Shown here: positions 49,450 to 60,600 of the stretch, in pieces | Layout: every line of letters starts with the position of its first letter | Position numbering within the stretch: the stretch's first letter is position 1 | Assembly (NCBI GenBank): GCA_950295325.1 | Contig: OX485807.1 | Span: forward strand, 50,748,440-50,812,439 | Reading direction: 5' to 3' | Origin: Polytrichum commune | Lineage: Eukaryota > Streptophyta > Polytrichopsida > Polytrichales > Polytrichaceae | Length of the DNA: 64,000 nucleotides | Position numbers and translations under genes: made by a program | Notes under the pieces: generated by a model | The model's input: the letters and a program-made list of their open reading frames with translations, nothing else | Databases searched by the model: none | What the model was told of the DNA's origin: nothing

Positions 49450-50510
49450 AAACGTGATTATACTCACATGTATTAGACATCACTAATTAATGAGAAACCA
49501 AGGTCTTGTGCACATGACCATTTTTAGTATCAACAAACACATGCCAACACATGCCAACACATGTAAACCGGGCAGGTTGTGTGATTTTTTTTATACTAGA
49601 ATCCTTTCATCCATAATGGCTCAATCTACATACTTGTATTGATACCCATGCTAATCATTCCTAGACACACGACCAAACAAAGCAACCAACAATCATCACA
49701 AAACCCACGCACATATGTTCATCCATCCGACACATTTCCACAAATTCAAGGTTAAATTCACACATTCTAGACACAATATTTAACAAGTGGCTAGTCACAT
49801 GAACGTTCTACTCTGGTCATCTTGCACACGTGGCAAATTATGATTGGTTGGCCGACCAACTCGCAATTGGTCTCCACTTGAAGAGTTGTTAACACCATTA
49901 GTGCGGCTGGTTTTGGTTAGTTGCCAAAACTATGGCTCAATTCAAAGACCACCCTTGGGTCTCTATCCACAAGGTATAGCCAATAAAAAACACAGTCTTA
50001 TGCACATGGTCACTTTCATTATCACCATGCATGTGTCCAACACAAGCCAAACCTAGTAAACCCACACGAGCTGGTTTCCACTAAAGTCCTAATCATCCAC
50101 AACTCTACATACCTGAAACAATACCTATGATCAATGTTCCTAGACACCTCACCCGATAATGCACCAACATTCATCACAAAAACTCATCCACCCAACCATC
50201 CCGCACATTTCCACAGATCTGTTGTGGGTTAGATTCACATATACAAGACACCACTAATTGACAAAGATCAAAGTCTTATGCACATGATCACTCTTATTAT
50301 AACCAAGTACATGCCCAAACGCAAGCCAAAACTAACAAACCCACATGAGTCGGATTCCACTAAAAGTCCTTTCATCCATAACGGCCGACTTGACATACTC
50401 GTAACGACACCTATGATAGACGTTCCTATACAACCCCACGCCCGACAATGCAACCGGCAATCATTACATAAACTCATCCACTTCATCCACTTTTTTCATC
50501 CAACCAAGAT
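49450..50510. repeat. Tandem repeat of about 276-bp units, three copies
   Basis: The phrase CTT(A/G)TGCACATG(G/A)(T/C)CA recurs at about 49504, 49998 and 50274. Each is followed in the same order by a CATG..CAA(C/G)(A/C)CAAGCCAA block, CATCCATAA-type words, CTATGAT(C/A) with (A/C)CGTTCCTA, a GACAATGCA-type block and CATCCA(C/T)-rich ends. Units two and three are about 276 bp apart; the first pair is separated by extra DNA (about 49800-49980). The array is C-rich on the plus strand and ends about 1.1 kb upstream of the 5-phosphatase start. Confidence 0.65.
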
Positions 50511-51230
50511 GTCATCCACCCTTCCCCTTCCATCATCATCCGGTCAAAAGTCCTCCCGCATTAGGTTTTGTTAACGTCGCAAACAACAAAGCCAAATCTG
50601 GACCGGGTCCTCCACGCTTTACCGATTCATCCCATGCTGGCTCCGAGTTGCTCCTGTTTCGATCGATCGATAGACGTCGTCTTTACAACTAAGTTAACGC
50701 GCGATGCAGACTCTCAAGCTGCCAACACTCATGCGGATGCGATCGCTGTTCTGACGTCGGCTTTTGACGCATCTCTGGTACATACATTTCGTCTCTGTTC
50801 CAAAACAGAGCTTCTCGTTCACACACATAGAGACATTTACGCACGTAACTTAGTTTACTACGAAGAAAAAATTCATCCGAAGCTTCGGATTCAAACGGGT
50901 TGGTGCAATCCGAGGTGGAGGGCGATGATTGATAGATTTATCCGTAAGTTGGTGGTTCTGTAGTTTTGGAAGAAGAATAAGAGTGGACTTGGGCGTCAGC
51001 TGCGGATTTGGGAGTATTGGGGGGAAGCGTAGGGGTCGTGTGGAGTGGTTTCATAGGAGAAAATATATTTGTTGGTTTTTTTGGTTTTTGTAAGATTGCT
51101 AAGAAATTTGTCACCTTTTCCCCCCCCCTGTGTGCAGGATGCGTCGAGTTGAGGTGGGTGTAGGACATCGAACAGATGTAAGAGAATTGGGTTAATTCTT
51201 TGACATTGTGAGGTATTAGCAGTGGGTTGA
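50511..51230 (+). promoter_or_regulatory. Probable promoter and 5' leader start of the 5-phosphatase gene
   Basis: Base composition changes here from C-rich repeats to a mixed, GC-richer sequence. A 131-codon frame at 50568-50963 has no domain I recognise. An AAATATATTT motif at 51059-51068 could act as a TATA element but is not proven. A short ATG upstream ORF of 18 codons starts at 51139. Where transcription starts cannot be fixed from sequence. Confidence 0.35.
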
Positions 51231-51297
51231 GCTTGGGAAGTGAGAAGAATTTGGTGTTTGGGAGTTTTTTGTTGGTTGGAATTCGGAGGGTAAGGTT

Positions 51298-51429
51298 ATG
51301 CCCACATCCAGAGCCAGGAGGCATCATAAGCACTCATCCGAGCAGATTGGGAAGTGGAAGCATTTTGTTTGTGGAGTTTTTTGTTTGTTGGGATCATCCC
51401 GGAGGGGTAGGTTATGCATACATGCATAG
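51298..51429 (+). CDS. Upstream ORF 1 in leader repeat (43 residues)
   Basis: Starts with ATG in repeat unit 1 and ends TAG. It encodes a basic peptide with ARRHHKHS, then IGKWKHFV, then RRGRLCIH. The same elements appear in upstream ORF 2 because the DNA is tandemly duplicated. Its product is not a known protein. If present in the mRNA it could lower initiation at 51627. Confidence 0.35.
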   Translation: MPTSRARRHHKHSSEQIGKWKHFVCGVFCLLGSSRRGRLCIHA

Positions 51430-51560
51430 CGAGGAGGCATCATAAGCACTCATTCGAGCGGATTGGGAAGTGGAAGCACTTTGTGGAGTTTGTAGAGTTT
51501 TTTATTTTGTTGGTATCATACCGGAGGGGACGGTGGTTATGCATACATCATCATCCATAG
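51414..51560 (+). CDS. Upstream ORF 2 in leader repeat (48 residues)
   Basis: ATG in repeat unit 2, overlapping the end of upstream ORF 1 in another frame. It has ARRHHKHS, IGKWKHFV and RRGRWLCIH in the same order and spacing as ORF 1, so the frame survived duplication. Function unknown. Confidence 0.35.
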   Translation: MHTCIARRHHKHSFERIGKWKHFVEFVEFFILLVSYRRGRWLCIHHHP

Positions 51561-51685
51561 GCAGGAGGCGGAGGTGGAGGCAGCAGCATAAGCATAAGCA
51601 CACTTTCCAGCATAAGCAGATTAGAGATGCTGCAAAGTGGGATGATGTCCGGTGGAGCTTCTTCAGGGGAGCCACCGTTAATTGA
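51539..51685 (+). CDS. Upstream ORF 3 overlapping the main start (48 residues)
   Basis: ATG in repeat unit 3. It begins MHTSSSIGRRRRW, is rich in His/Lys/Arg and runs across the main ATG at 51627 out of frame, ending at 51685. An overlapping upstream ORF of this kind is expected to reduce translation of the main ORF if both are on the same mRNA. Confidence 0.3.
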   Translation: MHTSSSIGRRRRWRQQHKHKHTFQHKQIRDAAKWDDVRWSFFRGATVN

Positions 51686-54600
51686 CTTCGGTGGAGATGA
51701 CAACAGCAATTACACACCTCCTTGGCCGCCGGAGCAAGCTCCTGCTGGATCTAAGGAAGTTGTTGTGGATCCTTTCAGCTGGACTACGGATGAGCTCTAC
51801 ATTTCCGCCATACCCAAGGATCCGCCGTTTGGGTTTGAGGGCTTTCTGTTTCCAGCTTCAGGTTCTTCCGGTGGTGTGGATCCTTTTGGAGCAGGAAGTG
51901 GGAATGGCAGTGAGAACATTAATAATACTAGTGCCTCCTTGAATGTTGTTGGTGGTGGTGGCAACAATGGGTTCTACGGAAGTGGGATGGATTTGCTTAC
52001 AGGCATGATGAATGACCCATTTGCACCCTCCACAGATTCGGCCAATGTTTGGGCCGGATCCAGCCTGTGGGATCCTCCTACAACTTATGATGCTGAAGGC
52101 ATGAATTCATCATCGTCATCATCAGCATTAACATCAACATCAACAAGAATAGCCTTGAGCAATGAGTTAACTACTACAGACGCCTTCTTCAATGATTCTT
52201 CGTCCTTTCTTCACAGTAACCACATTAACCCCTTTTTCCAACAACATGAACAACAACAGAAACCAGCCTCTTCTTCAGCTGACCAGCCTCCAATGGTTCC
52301 GGTGTTTGAGGATTTTTCGTTTGTGGATGCCCTCTCCGAGGATCTCCCTTGCACCGAATCCCCACTCAGTAGGGATGCTGCTGCTTCCATTGAGCAGGAA
52401 GGCAATATTACAAGCTTTGATGTTGTATCTACCCCTCGCCAGGAGAGAAGTAGAGCTTTTGCATCATTTGAAGGCAAACAGGAGCCGTCTTCATTGAACA
52501 GGGATTTCAGGCAGCTGCAAATTACAAATGTAGACTCCAATGACTTAGTAACAACAGATGTGGAACCAATAAAGACTACATCATCATCAAGCAAACCAAC
52601 CAATAAGGTGACTGGGCCACCCCAAAAGCCACCACCAGGGCTGCTGCGGTCTCCGTCCACTTCGAGATCCCCAACAACAATGTCACCTGGAAATAGTGTT
52701 GTTAGGATGCCTGGACGACAGAATGCAGAGTTTACTGCTGCAGGGGGAGGAAAGGGTGTTTATAGGTCACCTTCAAGGGAGTTTGTGAATTCAGGGCACC
52801 CAGTGGCTATGGAACTGCGTCCTCGTCCGTTAAAGACAGATGCTTGCCAAACAATCAAGACACTTCTGTGTACAGATACAGCCATATGGGCAGCTTTTGA
52901 CTCTGGTCTGAAAGTCTGGGACATAGAAACTGCTTTTGGCAATTGCAGTGCAGGAGATGAGAATTTGGCTGGGGATGAGGATGCAGCCCCTTACACTGTT
53001 CTTGCTGTCAATATGGCGCCTACTTTGTGCCTGGCTATGGATGTTGCCAATCAGATTGTGTGGAGTGGTCATAGAGATGGTAAGGTGAGAGCTTGGCCCC
53101 TACAAATCCATTCTGGAACTGCTCAGCAGAGAAATTCTGTTGCGCCAGTCTTGGTTTGGGATGCACATCAAGCACCAGTGACTGCACTTACTATCACCTC
53201 ATACGGTGAGTCCTGATCACATGTGTGGTGTTGTTATTCCTGATAGGATTGTTGTTGATATGTCCACCTGTTTCACATTGTTGAAGAAATTTTGTTGGGA
53301 AGGTGTAGGTCTTGCATTGCTTTTTCTGTCCTTTTCTGCAGGTGTCATTGTTTTGTATATTGCCCTAAAGGTAAAGTTTTTGGTTGCAGATGTTTGAAGC
53401 ATGTCTCTTTTGTTGATGAAGTTGGGTTGTCATTTGAATAGGTGAATTGTGGACGGGGTCAGAAAGTGGCCTCCTCAAAGCTTGGCCTTGTGAAGTAATA
53501 TTTCGTGGGTTACAAATTGCTGCCCGAGGCGACCCTGTGGCGGTTGCTTCCCTTTCTAAACTTGCTGTACCCCTTCGGGCACCTTTGATTGGAAACACTG
53601 TGTCTCAGACTGAAGTACGTTCTCTGGTAGCTCAGCACTCGGTTGGACGAGTTTGGGCTGGAGGAATCAATTTCATAACTCTCTGGTAAATTTCTCTCTG
53701 GGAAGTTTTTTTGGACTTTCTTTATTTTATTTGTGCAATGCATGTGTGGTCTTAACTGTTCAGGTTAGCAGTGTGTTGACTTGGCTCAATGAATATGTTC
53801 CTGAAAGACCATCGAATCTTTTTTGCAGGGATGCCCGCACACGGGATATGGTGAGGGTGATTGGGGCAAGTATTCACTCCCAACCCAACCCTTCAAACCA
53901 AGATTTCTCACAGGGAAGTGAATTTTTGCCAGAAGAAAGGACGTTGAGGAAGGAGAAGAGCCTAGGGTGGCTGCAACGCTCCCGGAATGCTTTCATTGGT
54001 GCAGCTGATGCTGTTCGTCGGGTAGCAGATAGAACAGGGCAGGCCTTAGAGGAAGCGAAGCGATTAGAAACTCTCGCTGTCTCGGGGGATGGAACAGTTT
54101 GGGGTGGTTTAGGCAACGGTCTACTTGTTCAGTGGGATGGTGAAGGGAATCGTCTGCAAGAGCTGCCAGGCGCCACAGTTGCAGTGAAGTGCTTGTTGGC
54201 AATTGGAAACCACCTGTGGGTGGGTTTTGCTAATGGAAAAGTTGAGGCAAGTGTCATCCTTCTTCCTTACTACTTCCTCATTCCAGATTTGGCAATGCCT
54301 AGAGTCCTGGCTCTACAGTGGAACGTCTTGAACTTCTATGCTTTTTTATTTATTGGGAGTAATAGCAAAGGTGATAAGCAGATTTGACACAAATTAATTC
54401 CAAGTACATGCAAAGTGTCATCTGTCACTTAAACCTCCAATGTTTACAGTTTGGCACCAAAGTGCCAAACGTGCTTATCATCTATGGGTATTGCATTCCT
54501 AAACTGCTTTGTAATCCTAACTCTTAAAGGCATGAGAGACCTGTTATGGGTTTCAAGGCGTTCTACGGAGGGGTTTTAAGATTACTTGTTAATATTTTAA

Positions 54601-57600
54601 GCTAAAAATGTCAAAAGTGACTCTATTTAGAATTAGCTCATTTATCTTTTACAATTTCCAATAGGCCCATATACAAATATAAATATAAGTAAATATAAAT
54701 GAAATAGTTAGATGTGAGCCCATATGACTGACATAGACTGAAATACATATCACACCTATCTTATCACTGTTGTCACATATGACTTTATTCCCACTTCCTC
54801 TTGTGATAGGTTGTGCTAAACATGGATTCAACATCTTAGACCAAGTAAAGCTTATCATAACACTCACTGGGATTGTACACTTTTGCATGTTCTATTGTAC
54901 ACCCTGAGGCCTTTTAGAGTTACTAGTGCGTACTAGGCTCAGCATTTTTATGAACAATATGTAACTGTGCTGAGCATCTGGATTGATTATTGTGTTGCAG
55001 GCCTTAGCTAACAAGAATGGCAGGTCATTGGGATCTTGGCGAGCACACAGTACATCTCTTGTGCATATGGCAAGGGGTGGAAACTATGTCTTCACTCTTT
55101 CAGCAGATGGAGGGATTCGTGGGTGGCATGTTGCGTCAACCACTCCTCTCGATGCTATTGTTGAGAGTGAACTGACTAAACGTGCTGATTTGTTTACTCA
55201 GCAACAACGTTTCAGGTATGCCCTGATTCTATTTGGTCCTGGCTTGATGTTTCCAGACTCTTTAGCCTGCATTATTCTACTTACATGACGGAAGAATATC
55301 TTCTGGAGGCATAGTTAATACATTTCACAACTGTACCAGATCACAAACTTCCAGAGGCAATTTTATCATGTAAAAATAATAAAACTGTTGAAAACAACAT
55401 CATAAATTTCAATCACTAGAATTATCCTCTAGATCAACATGTCTTTTCCTCTGGAGTTGGTTGTTCTGCATACAATGCCTTCATGTTCAACAAGTTTTCA
55501 GTGCATGCTTGGAGGTAGTGTGGAGGTTTGAATGAAGAACATTTTATAATGGTTTATTGGGGGTCAAACTCAATTTGGCATGCAAAGTGGTGCTAAAATG
55601 AGTTTTTCCTCAATGAACCGAAATGAGGTTGCTTTTCTTCAAATCCCAACAATACCTCCGAGCATGCACCATAAGTGGAAATATAATATTGATCTTGTAT
55701 GCAAAACAACCAATGGAAAATCATAGTTGATGAAATCCTAACGAAAAGTCTTGTTGAGTAAGATTATTATATGATGATTACATTACTTTGTTATTCTCTT
55801 GTATTATGTGCCACATTATACTATCATGAAGCAAAATAATTACAAAAGATTATCCATACACTATAGGATTATTACATTATACACCACTAAGTGTAATAAT
55901 TACATTATACACCACCCTTTGGAAGTTTGTTACGCAGGGAAGCTCACACATTGGTTTATGATTGAGCTTCTGTTCAAGTTTCCCAATAAGCATGCCTTGC
56001 TTTCCCTTATCTCAGGCTCTGCAGGTGCCTGATCCTTGATGCATGACATTTTTGTGGGAGTCCAGGATCTTTGCTGGTACATGGAATGTGAGCCAAGAAA
56101 AGGCTTCTATTGAATCTCTGCGGGTTTGGTTGTCGGAGCCTGCAGCTGAAGCTAGCTTGATGTGTGTTGGGCTACAAGAGATGGAGATGGGAGCAGGTGC
56201 ATTAGGCTTGGCTGCTGTGAAGGAGACTGTAAGTCTTACCTCTATGGGCTTGGCATATATATACTTGTATGAAGTTTTGCAATGATATTTTCAAACCTCT
56301 GTTCTACTATGAGTTTCGAGGTGCAATTCCACACAACCTCCGTGGTGGTTGAGTTGGGGTTTTAGCCCACCTTCAACCACATCTACAAATTTTACTCATT
56401 TGCACACAAGTACTGTTGTAGTTGAAGACTGGGTTTGACCTCAATGATCGTCCTATCTGTTGGTGCATCCGTGGAGTGTAGACAAGCAATTTATGGATTA
56501 TAGTGGAAAGGTTGTCTAAGAGTAATTGCCTCCTTTAAACCATCTCCAATATTCTGTCCATGAAGTTCTCTCCTGGTGCCACACAGTAACTACAAACAAA
56601 ATAGAGCCCACAACCATTGCAACTACTCTCAAGTTCACCTTGTATTGTAGTTGGACAGTGGAGAGTGGTTGTGGTTAAGGTTGTGGTTGTCATCAATGCA
56701 CCTTTTCCCTCCTTATCCCTCAAAAATAGAACCAAAGAACAGAAATCAAACCATGACCCATTAAAACAGTGGTTGTATTAAATCACGCACCTTCAAAGTG
56801 TTAAATCCTGCGGTTGGGGAGGTTTGCAGGTGGGAGTGGGTCTGCTGGACAAGGGAAGTGCTAATGGCCAATGGTGGCTTGATAGTATTGGTTCTGTGAT
56901 TGGAGAGGGCAAAGATTTTGAACGGCTTGCTTCCCGCCAGCTAGCAGGACTGCTTATTGGAGTTTGGTGGGTATTCAACATGTCTAAGATGGTAACTATC
57001 TGTATGAATTCTTTGCTAAGAAAAAAGCACTTAAAAGTATTATCCTCGATTGACTGCACCTGAAGTGGGTGTATAGTAAATAAATCTTCCTATTAGTGAG
57101 GTCAACAGTAATTATCTAGAACTGGCATTAATTAATCAATAATATGTAAATTTAATATGGACCATGTTAAATTCCAACCCATGCCAAATCTCTAGTTTAA
57201 AATTAGTATGGGCTGCATTAATTTTTCTTTTTCTAGGAAATTGTTGTGGTTGACTATTTTATTTTATGCTACTGTTGTCCTTGAACTAACACTCAAGGTG
57301 TTGGTTGGAAGTCTCCAGGAAGACTTAGGGGAAGACCTGGGGTCTAAGACTGACATTATTTCCACCCTGACTAGACAATTAGATTGGCCCACGCCAATTA
57401 TTTCCTCATTAACCTTCCACCCACACTAATAGGAAAATATAGTGTTCCTTTTGCATGTTTCTGGTGCAGTAACCTGTTGCTGGTAGTGAATTTGGCAATA
57501 TAATTAACCTGATTTAAATGTAAATATAATCATTCTCTGCGCTACATACTTCACAAGATTATATTGCTGCAACTATTTCTACAGTGGTATAAAGTATCTT

Positions 57601-60600
57601 CTGGGCTGAACCTATTTATTAATTTACCTCCAAAGGCATATTGTGCTTCTTTGGTGTGGGGGGTGAAGAAAGAGTATTGGTCACTTTCTGGGTCATGTAA
57701 TGGGATTGAATTCTGGGCTGACTGCAGGGTGAAGAAAGACATTCAGTCATTTGTAGGAGATGTGGATGCTGCAGCTGTTGCCTGTGGTTTTGGGAGAACT
57801 TTTGGAAATAAAGTAAGAAATTCAAGGTCCACTTTGTCCTGAGAATGGTCTTGGTATGGAGATCACTCAATTGGTTGTAGATTGTGATGGACCACACACT
57901 GTCTTCAATGTACAACTTGTGTGTTAAGTTGGAAACTGTCCAACAATATTTTATTAGTGTGATAGTGTGACTTATGCTTGAGATTTTTTGTCTTTATTCT
58001 AGGGTGCAGTGGGTGTAAAGTTGACTGCCTTTCGAAGAACCATATGTTTGGTGAACAGTCACTTTGCTGCACATATGGAGAAAGTGGCTAGTCGGAATGC
58101 AGACTTTGAGTATGTCTACAATCAGATGGCTTTTGGTCTCAAATTGAACACAGTGGCAAGTGCTGCTGCAGGTATGATATTATCTTAACTCCATTCATGA
58201 ATGTATTAGAGTCGTCCTTCAACTCAAATGGACGTTTTGGTCGGGAGTTAGTCCCCGATGATTTTCCCCTGGTTGTTTTGCATACATTATTTGCAGACCC
58301 AGATGTAGAGCCAATTGTTTTTCTCTATCAATTTTCTAGTGGAATCTGGCAAATTCTTGGAATTTTGAACACTCACTGACCAGTATTGACTTATGGTAGG
58401 CCAAATTTTTCCCCTGGTTGTGGAGTGGTTTTGTGGAGAATTTAGGATGATTAGTTTCTGATGCAGGGATGTCAACAGCAATGCAGTCTATGCTCCGAGG
58501 GAGCCGCAAATTTTCTGGTAGTCAAGAGTTTCAAGAAAGCTTTGTGGAAGGGGAGACACCTTTATTTCCGGTTAGATCTCATCATATTTCTTGAAAAACA
58601 AATAAATTAATCAAACTTCATATCAGTAATGTGTACTTGACACTCTATATGGAATTTGTATAGTTCTATACATTTCACCAATGCTGAAACTTGAGAGCAT
58701 TTTTGCAGGAGCAAGACACTCTAGCTGAGCTCTTCATGCCTGAACTTTCAGAGACAGACATCCTGGTTTGGTTTGGAGACTTCAACTACCGAATTGATAC
58801 TTCATTTGAGCAGGCCATGGAGTGGATTAAAGACCATCGCTATGAGAAGCTTTTGGCTAAGGATCAATTGAGATATGAAATGGCTTGTGGTCGGACCTTT
58901 CCTGGCATGCGTGAAGGGGGCATAGAGTTTCCCCCAACATACAAATTTGATAGAGGAAGTCAAGGTCTGAATTACACAAGACCATCTCAAGTTGAATGAA
59001 TGTATTTTCTTTTGTCACTTTTAGTTCAATGTTAGAGTTATCTGCAAAGTCTCTGGATCAAACTCGTGGTGAGTTGGCTAAAATGTGAGTTTGAGAGCAT
59101 ATGCATAAGTCACCCTAAGTGTTTTTAGGGCTTAGATCCAGATGTGAAAAGAGTGGGGCTAGGCTCAAGAAATCTGGCTCTCTAGCTTGGTATATTAGGA
59201 TAGGTGGGCTAAGCTATCCCTGCATAGGCCAAGCTGGGATTTAAGGTGGTGGATCCCATGGGTTAGACCCTATTTTAGTTTTTAAAGTTCTCAACATTTT
59301 TTTGATTGAAAGAGTAGGTCCAAGAGTTTCACCCAACTTTCAAAATCAGGACCCAACATAAGACTCTCATGAGCTCTTAATAGGAAAGTCACTCAAAGAG
59401 AGACTTTGCAGATAACTCTATGGATACTACTTGTTTTGTTTATTAGTCACATCAACTTAACTTGGTACTCTTTAACTTGTGATGTGCAGTATATGATACA
59501 AGTGAGAAGAGAAGAGTGCCTGCTTATTGTGACAGAGTGGTGTTCCGAGATAGTTTTGATGGGAGTAACACTGCTACATCAAGTCGACTGATGCGGCCTG
59601 CTAAAGTGGGAGTTATACGGTATGATTACAGGTCCCATTTTCTACTTATTCAATATCCTGTGTTATCCAGATTTTCATGTGGTCCAGCCTTGTCAGATGC
59701 TGTAAGGTAAGTGGACTTAATTTAGTTACTCATCTTAATAGCACACCCATGTTTGAGCATTGTGTGGGTAGGTGTGGATCTTTGAACTGACACCAAAAAG
59801 ACACACGTGTAAGGAGATTGAATATGTGCTCAATATTTGTTAACTGTAGGTTCAATAGTCGCCATAATTGGCGAGGATTTATGTGGTCATTTAAGCAGAA
59901 AGAGAATCTGCACTTTGATAATAATATGATATTCAGGTGAGCTTCGAAAATTATGAGGAAAATCTTTACAGCCTCAATTTGGATTTGCTAATGATCTCAT
60001 TCTAATTGCATGTTTAGCATCCTAGGATAAGTGGGTGCGGAGCTAAAGTGTGTATTAGGCACACTTAAGGTAAGCAGGCATTTCAAGGTCACTTTTTCTA
60101 GTCGGACAGATATTTTTTAGTGGTGTGTGGCTAGGTGTGGATGTGAGAATGGACACCAAAAAGCCATGTGCTCATAAGAGACTGGACTAAGTATCAAAAT
60201 ATGTCAACCATTCTAGGTTCATTACACTAAATATACCAAGTAGTGAGTGTGGGAGATTAGTGAGGGTGGGAAATAAGTGAAGGTGATACTAAATTCCATT
60301 ATGCTATGAAATTAGTGCCACCAAAAAATCTAGGAAGTATTGTTTATCCCGGCACTTGGCACTATTCATTGAAAGTACTGGCACTAAGCATGCAAGCATT
60401 GGCACTTGGCACTTTTCAATGAAAGTACTGGCACTTGACACTATTCACTGACAAGCATGTGGCACGCACTAATCACAAGCGTGCACTAATTTTTTTAATT
60501 TTTTGAAATCTATGGTAAATGAACATGTATTCATGAATTTAGTGTCACTCGTTAAAAATTTCAACCGTCGGCAACTTTGAGATTTGGCTAGATTGTGCAT

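Larger units (their letters stand above)
51231..51560 (+). repeat. Leader tandem repeat, three units of about 114-116 bp
   Basis: Units start at 51231 (GCTTGGGAAG), 51345 (GATTGGGAAG) and 51461 (GATTGGGAAG), each continuing with GGAG/TTTTTTGTTGG-type sequence, a CGGAGGG-type block, GTTATGC and an AGGAGGC-type block. The array ends about 65 bp before the main start codon, so it should lie in the 5' leader unless removed by splicing. Confidence 0.75.

Noticed and set aside
50568-50963. 131-codon plus-strand frame upstream of the 5-phosphatase gene
   Set aside because: No domain recognised, and it lies in probable promoter/leader DNA. Kept only as a note in the promoter entry.
51227-51445. 72-codon frame in the leader
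   Set aside because: It begins with TTG; only the ATG-started frames at 51139, 51298, 51414 and 51539 were considered as upstream ORFs.
52211-52660. 149-codon minus-strand frame
   Set aside because: Antisense shadow of exon 1 of the 5-phosphatase gene.
54247-54252. GT donor at 54251 instead of the GC donor in 5-phosphatase intron 3
   Set aside because: It leaves phase 2 while the next exon clearly reads in phase 0, so the frame would break.
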